From the NCBI GenBank assembly GCA_900545165.1, contig UQYA01000072.1, positions 1 to 9,509 on the forward strand: a stretch of 9,509 bases of DNA, written 5' to 3'. A model generated the notes under the pieces. The model was given only the letters and a program-made list of their open reading frames with translations, did no database searches and was not told where the DNA came from. A program made the translations under genes and the position numbers. The DNA is from an uncultured Collinsella sp. Lineage in GTDB: Bacteria; Actinomycetota; Coriobacteriia; Coriobacteriales; Coriobacteriaceae. Below, piece after piece: positions 1 through 6,016 of the stretch (positions within the stretch are counted from its first letter, which is position 1; every line of letters starts with the position of its first letter).

Positions 1-153
1 GACGCCCATCAGGAACACGGCGTCGTAGCCCTCGTCGGCGACCTTGTCGGCGAGCGCGGTCATCTTCTTGCCGGTCTCGTAGAGCGCCTTGCCGTCCTCG
101 AGATAGCCCTCCTGGTCGAAATGCATGATCTCGATCTTCTCGGTTTCCTTCAT
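1..153 (-). CDS. SIS-family phosphosugar isomerase/deglycase, N-terminal fragment
   Basis: Only the first 51 residues lie in the window; the gene runs off the left edge. It starts at an ATG (complement of 151-153) preceded by a good ribosome binding site, AAAGGAGA, about 8 bases upstream. The visible part is a charged N-terminal helix followed by a hydrophobic strand at residues 44-51 (DAVFLMGV). In SIS proteins such as FrlB and GlmS that strand leads into the first phosphosugar-binding loop. Here the window ends just before the Gly/Ser loop, so the binding motif itself is not seen. The upstream neighbour, 60 bases away on the same strand, is a full SIS protein, and no terminator separates them, so the two are probably co-transcribed. 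The family call rests on a short stretch plus context; the substrate is unknown. Confidence 0.55.
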   Translation of the reverse strand, partial: MKETEKIEIMHFDQEGYLEDGKALYETGKKMTALADKVADEGYDAVFLMGV

Positions 154-213
154 TTGTCTCTCCTTTCTGGGGTTGTTTCCACATCCCCCATGCCAACGGG
201 CATCAAAACCCGC

Positions 214-1329
214 TTACATTCCGTAACACTCGGCCGCTTTGGCCTTAAGCGCATTGACCGATTCTTCGTAGCCCTCTGCCTTGACCTCCATTTGCTTGGA
301 GACGGCATCAAGATACGGGTGCACGTCCCATGACTTCAGACGCTCGGCGATTATGGCCGCAATCGTCTGGAAGAACACAAGATTGGGAATTGCGCTGAGC
401 AGCGGAGCCACCTGAGGCACCGCAACCTCGTGAGCCCTACCCTTGGGATGGGCCGTGAGCAGCACCGTTTTTGTCGTAACGTTCGATAGCGCATCAGCGA
501 TATTCGCAAGACGCTCCGACCCCTGCGGATCGTCGACGATAAACACCAGATAGCCCGGAACGATCTGCATCTCGGGACCGTGGACGAACTCCTCGCCTTC
601 GTGATGCATGGCAGGAATCTTGATGGTCTCGCTCAGCTTGAGGGCCGCCTCTTCGGCAACGCCATAGTTGGGGCCGTTGCCGACGACCATGGCGGGCGTG
701 TGCTCAGAAAGCTCGAGCATGTGGTCTTGGACATATGCCTCGGCGGTCTTGCACATCACGGCATTGGCCTGGATAGCCTCACGCAGGTCGTCAAGACGCT
801 GGGCAACGCCCTTGGCGTCAATCGTTCCGCGCGCCTGACCGCCGTAAATACCAAAGAGCACCAGGTACTCAACGAGCACCTCGACGCCCAGAGTCACAAA
901 GTCCACCGACTCGACGCCCACACCGTAGTCAAGAACGATGTCAGCGTGTTCCTTGATGGGTGCCTCGACGTTTGCCGTAAGCGCAACTGCAGCCATATCG
1001 TGTGCGCGCATGTAATCGAGCGCCGCAATCGTATTGGTCGAATAGCCACTCTGCGAAACGGCAATGTTGAGCACATGCTGCGGATAGGTGTGTTCAAAAT
1101 CGACGAAGGCCTCGGGCGTCACAACGGACACCTGCATTTGCAGGGCATCTTGCAGGTAATCGCGGGCGCAATCGGCGGCATGGCGCGACGAACCCGAAGC
1201 AACGATGCGCAGCGCGTCAAAAGAACCGGACTGGAAAATATCAACGAGCTGCGCTACCAGCTCAGACGAACGCTCGAGGTTCTCCCCCATACGCACATGG
1301 GCAAGCTGAACGTAATCGAGCATCTTCAT
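214..1329 (-). CDS. SIS-domain phosphosugar isomerase/deglycase (FrlB/GlmS-isomerase-like)
   Basis: A 371-residue protein with two SIS domains and no glutaminase domain. The first SIS domain shows SGSS at residues 45-48 and SQSGYS at 92-97, matching the phosphosugar-binding loops of the GlmS isomerase half. The second begins near 213 with GNGP at 217-220, then EAALKLSE at 226-233 and the family's EEFVHGP motif at 246-252. Size and layout match fructosamine-phosphate deglycases (FrlB type) and AgaS-like proteins, which act in the cytoplasm on phosphorylated amino sugars or glycated amino acids. The chosen start lies 5 bases after AGGTG of GAGGTGAG (complement of 1333-1340); an upstream ATG at 1368 is open in frame but lies inside the probable operator and lacks such a site. 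Two GntR regulators lie upstream and a second SIS gene downstream. The family is secure; the substrate is not. Confidence 0.85.
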   Translation of the reverse strand: MKMLDYVQLAHVRMGENLERSSELVAQLVDIFQSGSFDALRIVASGSSRHAADCARDYLQDALQMQVSVVTPEAFVDFEHTYPQHVLNIAVSQSGYSTNTIAALDYMRAHDMAAVALTANVEAPIKEHADIVLDYGVGVESVDFVTLGVEVLVEYLVLFGIYGGQARGTIDAKGVAQRLDDLREAIQANAVMCKTAEAYVQDHMLELSEHTPAMVVGNGPNYGVAEEAALKLSETIKIPAMHHEGEEFVHGPEMQIVPGYLVFIVDDPQGSERLANIADALSNVTTKTVLLTAHPKGRAHEVAVPQVAPLLSAIPNLVFFQTIAAIIAERLKSWDVHPYLDAVSKQMEVKAEGYEESVNALKAKAAECYGM

Positions 1330-1332
1330 CGT

Positions 1333-1340
1333 CTCACCTC
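1333..1340 (-). promoter_or_regulatory. Ribosome binding site fixing the SIS gene start
   Basis: GAGGTGAG read on the minus strand, 3 bases before the ATG at 1329 (5 bases counted from AGGTG). It favours this start over the in-frame ATG at 1368. A second in-frame ATG at 1323 is also within reach, so the protein could begin two residues later. Confidence 0.65.
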
Positions 1341-1350
1341 GTAACAAATC

Positions 1351-1369
1351 ATTAGTATTTGATACCAAT
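1351..1369. promoter_or_regulatory. Operator-like 19-bp inverted repeat upstream of the SIS operon
   Basis: ATTAGTATTTGATACCAAT has two 8-base arms around TTG, with 7 of 8 positions pairing (only A1354/C1366 fail). It lies 21 bases before the SIS start, between any upstream promoter and the ribosome binding site, a place suited to a repressor. The minus-strand reading begins ATTGGTAT, reminiscent of the ATTGGT/ACTGGT half-sites known for GntR/HutC regulators such as NagR/YvoA and DasR, although the centre here is longer. The two GntR genes just upstream are the natural candidates to bind. Binding is inferred, not shown. Confidence 0.5.
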
Positions 1370-1390
1370 CACAGTTACAGGTTACGGCTT

Positions 1391-1399
1391 TTTGATACC
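1391..1399. repeat. Second copy of the TTTGATACC half-site
   Basis: TTTGATACC here repeats exactly the right half of the nearby inverted repeat (1358-1366), with 33 bases between copies, close to three helical turns. This same-face spacing is what a second regulator dimer would use. It is a half-site only; the other half is not conserved. Confidence 0.35.
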
Positions 1400-1456
1400 T
1401 CTTTGTCGATTAATTTATCCCCATCGGCGAACGGTCGATTTTGAGCCCTGTAAGGT

Positions 1457-1466
1457 TGTATATACA
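1457..1466. promoter_or_regulatory. TGTATATACA palindrome, possible GntR operator or -10 region
   Basis: A perfect 10-base palindrome that fits the GT-N-TA-N-AC core reported for the HutC branch of GntR regulators. On the minus strand it also holds TATACA, a fair -10 hexamer, with TTGATC 15 bases upstream as a weak -35 for the SIS operon. Both readings are compatible, since repressor sites often cover the -10. Short AT-rich palindromes also occur by chance. Confidence 0.35.
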
Positions 1467-1522
1467 GCTGACCCAACGATCAAAACTGGTTAGTTTCCCA
1501 GCCGTTATTCACAAAATACCAG

Positions 1523-2236
1523 CTAGTACGTATAGGTGTAGCCGCCCGTATCGCCACGATTGAAGGACTTTACATACTCGATAGCCTGACCGCTCGCGTC
1601 ATAGCTCACGCATTCCAAAAGCAAAACAAGATCGCCCTGTCCCAGTCCAAGGAGGCCGGCATCTCGTGCGCCCAGCGCTTCGATATCGAGCTTTTCCTGT
1701 GCCATGACTGGCTTTCGGCCCAGCATCTCATAGGTCTCGTACAAACTGAAGACCGACACGTCAATATCTTCGATGGTTGGGAACAGCAGGCAGGGAATCA
1801 GCGCCGTCTCAATCGATACGGGGCTACCGTTTATGCAGTTCAGGCGTCGAACGGAATAGAGCAGGTCGTCCTCGGCGATGCCAAACAGGTCGGCGTAATA
1901 TGGCCCCGCATAACGCTTGGAACGCGCGAGAATACGGACGGACGGCTCGCCGCCCGAAGCACGGACCGATTCACGGAAACCGACCGTGCGTTCAAAAAAA
2001 GCAGGTACTTTCTGCGCCACAAAGGCACCTTTTCCCCGAACACGGCGAATCTGCCCGCGCCGAACCAGCTCATCGACAGCGCTTCGGATGGTCAAGCGTG
2101 TCGTACCAAATTCCTCGGCAAGGTCTTTTTCGGACGGAATCATGGAACCCGTGGGATATATACCGCGCTCGATACGTTCCTCGATGCGGCGTCGAATGCG
2201 CATATAAACCGGGGTGGCATCTACTGTTTCAGCCAT
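1523..2236 (-). CDS. GntR/HutC-family transcriptional regulator (proximal)
   Basis: A 237-residue regulator. Residues 10-75 form the winged helix-turn-helix: PVYMRIRRRIEERI, IPSEKDLAEEFGTTRLTIRSAV and the wing GQIRRVRGKGAFV are typical of GntR proteins. Residues about 95-233 form a UTRA ligand-binding domain, with the usual SIETALIP strand at 141-148 and a closing EYVKSFNRGDTGGYTY segment. UTRA domains usually sense a phosphosugar or related small metabolite. The start overlaps the end of the preceding GntR gene by 16 bases, implying translational coupling, and has AGGTG a few bases upstream. The gene points toward the SIS operon across a spacer of about 190 bp that carries operator-like palindromes, so it probably controls that operon. 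Whether it represses or activates cannot be read from sequence. Confidence 0.9.
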   Translation of the reverse strand: MAETVDATPVYMRIRRRIEERIERGIYPTGSMIPSEKDLAEEFGTTRLTIRSAVDELVRRGQIRRVRGKGAFVAQKVPAFFERTVGFRESVRASGGEPSVRILARSKRYAGPYYADLFGIAEDDLLYSVRRLNCINGSPVSIETALIPCLLFPTIEDIDVSVFSLYETYEMLGRKPVMAQEKLDIEALGARDAGLLGLGQGDLVLLLECVSYDASGQAIEYVKSFNRGDTGGYTYTY

Positions 2237-2988
2237 TGTTCACCTGCCACGCTCCTCATGCCGTTCTCTTCGCCGTTATCGGCAAAGCGGAACTTTGTGG
2301 GCAAAATCACCGATTTGCAATGCTCCACAAAGCGCATGTCCTTATCAAATTCGATCGAGCTCTCATAGAACACCGGCATTCCCTCTTCTTGCTGGAGCAG
2401 CTCGGCCTCTTCGGCGTTCAAACGCGAGATGGAGATATGCTCACGTCCATGCTCAACACGCACGCCACCTTCTTTGAGCAAGACATCGTAAAGACTCTCA
2501 CACTCAAAATCGTGCTCGGTAAGCGATGGGCACAGGGACAGGTTAACGTGAGCCGTCTCGATTGACGCCGGCTCGCCCTCAATTAGTCGAACGCGCTGCA
2601 TGCGTAGCAAAGGAGCGCCCACAGACACCCCAAGCCTGTCGGCAAGCGCCTCATCCGCCTCGATGGTCCCGGTGGAAACCAGACGAGAAGAGGGGTGCAG
2701 ACCGGCAGTCCGCACAGCATCGGAAAAGTTATACGTTTCCTGGAAGATGTTCAGCGGCTTGGGAGGACACACATACGTACCCGATCCGCGACGGCTCTCG
2801 AGCGTTCCACAAGAGATGAGCCGCGTGATACCGGCGCGCAACGCCGTACGCGAAACGCCAATCTCTTCGCACAGCACGCGCTCGGCCGGTAGGCGATCAC
2901 CGCCGGCAAGCTGATGGTGCTGGATATACCAAAGAATTCCCTCAACAGCACGATCTTTGGGGGGAATTGCATAAGATTCGCCTGCCAT
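2221..2988 (-). CDS. GntR/HutC-family transcriptional regulator (distal)
   Basis: A 255-residue regulator. The winged helix-turn-helix at residues 12-73 includes RLPAERVLCEEIGVSRTALRAG and the wing TLESRRGSGTYV, all standard for GntR. The UTRA-type domain covers about 95-237, with EGEPASIETAHV at 137-148 and an ending HCKSVILPTKFRF, close to the usual UTRA closing strand. A tail of about 18 residues follows. The start has GAGGAG about 8 bases upstream. The gene lies 38 bases downstream of the small unknown gene on the same strand and overlaps the next GntR gene by 16 bases, so the three probably share a transcript. It is clearly diverged from its neighbour in sequence, so the pair may sense different ligands or bind different sites. 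It is not assigned a gene name. Confidence 0.9.
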   Translation of the reverse strand: MAGESYAIPPKDRAVEGILWYIQHHQLAGGDRLPAERVLCEEIGVSRTALRAGITRLISCGTLESRRGSGTYVCPPKPLNIFQETYNFSDAVRTAGLHPSSRLVSTGTIEADEALADRLGVSVGAPLLRMQRVRLIEGEPASIETAHVNLSLCPSLTEHDFECESLYDVLLKEGGVRVEHGREHISISRLNAEEAELLQQEEGMPVFYESSIEFDKDMRFVEHCKSVILPTKFRFADNGEENGMRSVAGEQWLKQ

Positions 2989-3026
2989 TGCACAGACTCC
3001 TCATTCAGAAACGTATGCCGCCAAAA

Positions 3027-3515
3027 TTAGGCCAGCCCTCCCATGGCATCAAATTCGGCCTTGATCTTCACGGCGACATTCCGATACGACTTATATAGAC
3101 TTGAATCGCGTTTAACTTCGTCGGTCATAACGGGAATCTCTAATTTGGAAACCTCGTCTTTTCCCGTCTGAACCGCCACAACAACGCCCATACCAAGACA
3201 CATATTACGCTTGGCGGCATTCATTTTCGCCGCCTTGGCAGGATTTGCCAGGATACGCTGGGCAAATTCCTGTTTTGAGACCACTTCCTCGGCCTCCGGA
3301 TCGCCCGCCTCGGCCACTTCGCACTGCAACACGTCCGCATAGTCAAAAATCTTCGGCTCGCCGCCGCGCTGATGCACGGCCCACTTGCGACGCGTGGCAT
3401 CCTGGTAGATAGCCGGCAAAAACGTAAACCGTGGCGGGTCCAAAATCGTATCCGTGATGGTAAACACATCGGGATCAAAGGCATCCTGCGGGTTTTTCTT
3501 CTTGAACAGACCCAT
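3027..3515 (-). CDS. Hypothetical protein, 162 residues
   Basis: I do not recognise this protein with confidence. The start MGLFKKKNPQD is chosen because GGAGG lies 5 bases upstream; an in-frame ATG 11 codons earlier (3548) lacks such a site. The product has a basic N-terminus, no signal peptide and no clear membrane helix. Its middle, with TFLPAIYQDATRRKWAVHQ followed by PKIFDYADVLQCEV, and its end (VSKLEIPVM, then SSLYKSYRNVAVKIKAEFDAM) recall the small PH-like, DUF4428-type proteins of Firmicutes and Actinobacteria. In those, a DYxxI/V strand precedes a C-terminal helix. There is no zinc ribbon here. The single Cys-containing segment NMCLGMGVVVAV sits between the two halves. It lies directly upstream of the GntR pair on the same strand, so it may be co-transcribed with them, but a functional link is not shown. 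Confidence 0.75.
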   Translation of the reverse strand: MGLFKKKNPQDAFDPDVFTITDTILDPPRFTFLPAIYQDATRRKWAVHQRGGEPKIFDYADVLQCEVAEAGDPEAEEVVSKQEFAQRILANPAKAAKMNAAKRNMCLGMGVVVAVQTGKDEVSKLEIPVMTDEVKRDSSLYKSYRNVAVKIKAEFDAMGGLA

Positions 3516-3552
3516 ATCAGCCTCCCGTACTAGCATTAAACAACTCAAGCCG

Positions 3553-3561
3553 AATATAGCA
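3553..3561 (-). promoter_or_regulatory. Extended -10 promoter for the hypothetical/GntR transcript
   Basis: On the minus strand TGCTATATT matches the extended -10 pattern TGnTATAAT with one difference. It lies 38 bases before the ATG at 3515, giving a short leader of about 30 bases. There is no good -35 hexamer at the right distance, which an extended -10 can tolerate. Confidence 0.5.
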
Positions 3562-3636
3562 CCAATTTCAAGCTCATGCTTTAGTAGATCGGTGCGCGGC
3601 GTCTATGGCTCGCCCAGCGGAAGAGCTTACGGACGA

Positions 3637-3709
3637 GGGCCGGGGTGCCTGCTTTGTTTTGAGAAGTTCGCGAAGCCCACCTCTCAAAACAAAGCAGGCA
3701 CCCCGGCCC
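3637..3709. repeat. Long perfect inverted repeat (28-bp arms, 17-base loop)
   Basis: Arms 3637-3664 and 3682-3709 are exact reverse complements: GC-rich at the outer end (GGGCCGGGGTGCCTGC) and AT-rich toward the loop (TTTGTTTTGAGA). The 17-base loop carries its own palindrome, TTCGCGAA (3667-3674). It sits between the end of the LacI gene (3764) and the promoter of the next minus-strand gene (3553-3561). As RNA it would form a very stable hairpin that could block read-through or protect the LacI mRNA 3' end, but no U-run follows on either strand, so it is not a classic intrinsic terminator. A dispersed intergenic repeat of REP or MITE type is the main alternative. Confidence 0.85.
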
Positions 3710-3763
3710 CGCCGGCAAATAGCGGACACTCCGCATGCAATCTATGCAAACAAACAAGTGCGC

Positions 3764-4792
3764 TTAGCTATATTCGGTAAGGTCAAGCACACTGCCCTTC
3801 ACGATAAGCGCCGGTTCCAGAACGACCTCTTCGGCACGCTTACCGCCCCTACCGGCAAGACGCTTGGACATGCAAGCAAAAGCATGCTCCGCAAGGACAC
3901 CGGGATCCTGCTCAATCGCAGTCAGCGCCGGCTCAAAGAGAACGTCGGCCGCCGAGTTGTCATAGCTTACGACCGAGATATCGCCTGGGATGCTCTTCCC
4001 CATCTCGTGCAAGCGCTTGAGCAGACCGAGGGCAATGTTATCCGAGCTTGCAAACACGGCGGTGGCATCGGTTGCAAGCACGGCCTCCGAGGCCTCGTAG
4101 GCGCTCGGGATGTAATATTCGCTCTCAAACTCCAGGCGCGCGTCGATGGGCAGTCCCACCTCGCGCAGCGCGCGCTCGTAACCGGCGAGTCGCTTGCGGC
4201 CCGTATTGGAGCGACGCGCGTTAACCAGACAGGCGATGCGGCGATGACCCTGCTCAATCAGATACCGCGTAGCCATGTAGCCGCCCATCTCGTGGTCGAA
4301 CATCACCTTGTCGCACTCGAGTCCCTCAATGGCACGGTCGACCATCACGGCAGGGATAGGCAGATGGCTCACTTCCTCGCGCAGAGCGCGATCGTCGGAG
4401 AACTCGTCACCCACCACCAGAAAGACGCCGTCGACGCCGCGCGTCACCAGCTGGCGTAGCAGTTCCAGATCGTCATCGGCGCTTCCACCCGAGCTGGTAA
4501 TAAAGAGTGCATAGCCGTCTTCACGGCAGCGCTTTTCCAAGCTGCCGGCGAGCGAGGCAAAAAAGCGACTCTCGATATTGGGAACGATCAGGCCTAAGGT
4601 GCGCGACTCGCGCATAACCAGGCTACGCGCGATCTGGTTAGGAACATAGTGGTTGCGCGCCGCAACCTCCTTGATGAGCCTGCGGTTTTCTTCCGAGATG
4701 CGACAGGGCCGATTATTGAGAACAAGCGAGACCGACGAAGGGGAAAGCCCCACCTCCTGGGCGATCTGCTTGAGGGTGACTTTGTTGGCCAT
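3764..4792 (-). CDS. LacI-family transcriptional regulator
   Basis: A 342-residue protein of normal length for the family. Residues 4-27 form the DNA-binding helix-turn-helix (TLKQIAQEVGLSPSSVSLVLNN). The hinge region follows at about 50-60 (VPNQIARSLVM) and the periplasmic-binding-protein-like sensor domain at 65-336, with LGLIVPN, SNTGRKRLAGY (195-205) and the late ASSDNIALGLL and GDISVVSYDN motifs. Such regulators usually repress sugar genes and release DNA when a sugar binds; the sugar is not predictable here. The start is the ATG with GGAAGGAG four bases upstream, where the helix-turn-helix begins; the frame stays open far upstream, antisense to murB, but that part has no recognisable protein. 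It diverges from murB, and a LacI-type palindrome lies between them. Confidence 0.93.
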   Translation of the reverse strand: MANKVTLKQIAQEVGLSPSSVSLVLNNRPCRISEENRRLIKEVAARNHYVPNQIARSLVMRESRTLGLIVPNIESRFFASLAGSLEKRCREDGYALFITSSGGSADDDLELLRQLVTRGVDGVFLVVGDEFSDDRALREEVSHLPIPAVMVDRAIEGLECDKVMFDHEMGGYMATRYLIEQGHRRIACLVNARRSNTGRKRLAGYERALREVGLPIDARLEFESEYYIPSAYEASEAVLATDATAVFASSDNIALGLLKRLHEMGKSIPGDISVVSYDNSAADVLFEPALTAIEQDPGVLAEHAFACMSKRLAGRGGKRAEEVVLEPALIVKGSVLDLTEYS

Positions 4793-4827
4793 CTCGCTCC
4801 TTCCGGGTTTACGCGCAATCTCTTGAA

Positions 4828-4833
4828 AGTATA
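4828..4833 (-). promoter_or_regulatory. -10 box for the LacI-family gene
   Basis: TATACT on the minus strand, one base from consensus, 35 bases before the start codon. The hexamer 17 bases further upstream (CACCGA) is a poor -35. Confidence 0.45.
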
Positions 4834-4926
4834 GCGACTGCCCATCTACCTCGGTGATAAACACTTTACCAATCCGGTGGACGGCTGTTTTATCGCCGCC
4901 AGCGCACCAAATCCGTCCGGGTGGGG

Positions 4927-4932
4927 TATATT
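4927..4932 (+). promoter_or_regulatory. -10 box for murB
   Basis: TATATT, one base from consensus, with transcription expected to start near 4939 and a leader of roughly 37 bases before the ATG at 4976. No convincing -35 is visible, so promoter strength may depend on other factors. Confidence 0.4.
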
Positions 4933-4945
4933 GCAATCGATTGAT
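4932..4945. promoter_or_regulatory. LacI-family operator-like site over the murB start region
   Basis: TGCAATCGATTGAT matches the general LacI-family pattern TGnAAnCGnTTnCA at 10 of 12 fixed positions, with a perfect 10-base palindrome CAATCGATTG (4934-4943) centred on the conserved CG. It overlaps the last base of the murB -10 box and the expected transcription start. It also lies about 100 bases upstream of the LacI gene's -10. The encoded LacI protein is the obvious candidate to bind. Confidence 0.5.
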
Positions 4946-4975
4946 GACGACGACCACCAAAAGGCGGATATTCAT

Positions 4976-5938
4976 ATGCACGAGAACGACTTTTTTAACG
5001 AAGACCTGCTGTGCGCGCTCGCTGGCGTTGCCGGCGAGGACAACGTGCTGATGAGCGAGCCCATGCGCGAGCACACCACGTTTAAGATCGGCGGCCCGGC
5101 CGACGTCTTTGTCACGCCCGATACCGAGCAGGCCCTCGTCGCCACGCTCGATACCTGCTATCGCTGCGATCTGCCCCTCACCATCGTGGGCAACGGCTCC
5201 GACTTGCTCGTCGGTGACAAGGGCATCCGCGGCATCGTCGTGGCACTGGGCGAGGGCCTCTCCGACATTACGGTCAACGGCACGCACGTTACGGCAGCAG
5301 CCGGCGCCTTGCTTTCCGATGTCGCCGCGGCGGCAGCCGAGGCCGGTCTCACCGGCATGGAGCCCATCTCGGGTATCCCCGGATCGGTCGGCGGCGCCTG
5401 CTACATGAACGCCGGCGCCTATGGCGCCTGCATGGCCGATGTGCTGGAGTCTGTGCGCGTCTACAAGCCCGCCCGCATGCTCGACGACGGCACCCGCGGC
5501 AGCGGCAACATCATCGAGTTCGATGTCGACGAGCTTAACCTGGGCTATCGCAAGAGCCGCATCGCTGACGACGGCTTTACCGTGCTTTCGGCCACCTTCA
5601 ATCTCGCCCCGGGCAACGCCGCGATGATCAAGGCCGACATGGACGACTACCGCCAGCGCCGCGAGGACAAGCAGCCACTCGACATGCCGAGCGCCGGCTC
5701 CACCTTCAAGCGCCCCGAGGGCTACTTTGCCGGCAAACTCATCATGGATGCCGGCTTGCGCGGCCACGCCGTCGGCGGCGCCCAGGTGAGCGAAAAACAC
5801 TGCGGCTTCATCGTCAACGCCGACCACGCCACCGCCGCCGACGTCGACGAACTCATCCGCGACATCCAAACAACCGTCAAAGACCAATTCGGAGTAGACC
5901 TAGAACCCGAAGTCCACCGAGTAGGCGAATTTTTATAA
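4976..5938 (+). CDS. murB: UDP-N-acetylenolpyruvoylglucosamine reductase
   Basis: A 320-residue FAD enzyme that uses NADPH to reduce UDP-GlcNAc-enolpyruvate to UDP-MurNAc, the second committed step of peptidoglycan precursor synthesis in the cytoplasm. The FAD-binding fold begins with REHTTFKIGGPADVF (31-45), then VGNGSDLLV (71-79) and the highly typical GMEPISGIPGSVGGACYMNAG (127-147). GYRKSR (190-195) and SAGSTFKRP (239-247) follow, with Ser242 as the probable proton-donating residue. The C-terminal EPEVHRVG carries the conserved Glu312. The ATG at 4976 is chosen because the family N-terminus starts here; upstream in-frame codons lie across the promoter. The ribosome binding site (AAGGCGG) is weak and somewhat distant. 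A terminator hairpin begins five bases after the stop. murB often sits alone or in wall-gene clusters; here its divergent partner is a LacI regulator. Confidence 0.96.
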   Translation: MHENDFFNEDLLCALAGVAGEDNVLMSEPMREHTTFKIGGPADVFVTPDTEQALVATLDTCYRCDLPLTIVGNGSDLLVGDKGIRGIVVALGEGLSDITVNGTHVTAAAGALLSDVAAAAAEAGLTGMEPISGIPGSVGGACYMNAGAYGACMADVLESVRVYKPARMLDDGTRGSGNIIEFDVDELNLGYRKSRIADDGFTVLSATFNLAPGNAAMIKADMDDYRQRREDKQPLDMPSAGSTFKRPEGYFAGKLIMDAGLRGHAVGGAQVSEKHCGFIVNADHATAADVDELIRDIQTTVKDQFGVDLEPEVHRVGEFL

Positions 5939-5942
5939 AAAA

Positions 5943-5964
5943 GAAGGCCCCGAAAGGGGCCTTC
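5943..5964. terminator. Bidirectional-type terminator hairpin after murB
   Basis: A perfect 9-bp stem (GAAGGCCCC / GGGGCCTTC) closed by a GAAA tetraloop, directly after the murB stop. On the minus strand it is followed by TTTTTT, making it a classic intrinsic terminator against transcripts coming from the convergent hydrolase gene. On the plus strand the following T-rich tract (ATATTTATT) is weaker but may serve murB. Confidence 0.85.
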
Positions 5965-6016
5965 ACCATATTTATTCAGATAACCCAGTCCGGTGTGTCG
6001 CGCCCCGAACCCGAGA

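Noticed and set aside
190..203. Small hairpin ATGCC-AACG-GGCAT between the two SIS genes as a terminator
   Set aside because: Only a 5-bp stem with no U-run on the minus strand, so it is unlikely to stop transcription.
580..1344. Long plus-strand open frame opposite the SIS gene
   Set aside because: Antisense shadow of a clear SIS-domain gene, with no family motifs and no ribosome binding site pattern.
1777..2565. Long plus-strand open frame opposite the two GntR genes
   Set aside because: It spans the overlap of two real minus-strand genes and has a low-complexity, Arg-rich composition typical of an antisense shadow.
4793..5887. In-frame extension of the LacI reading frame across murB on the opposite strand (about 365 codons)
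   Set aside because: The LacI protein family starts exactly at the ATG with a good ribosome binding site, and the extension is an Ala/Gly/Val/Asp-rich antisense shadow of the murB coding sequence.
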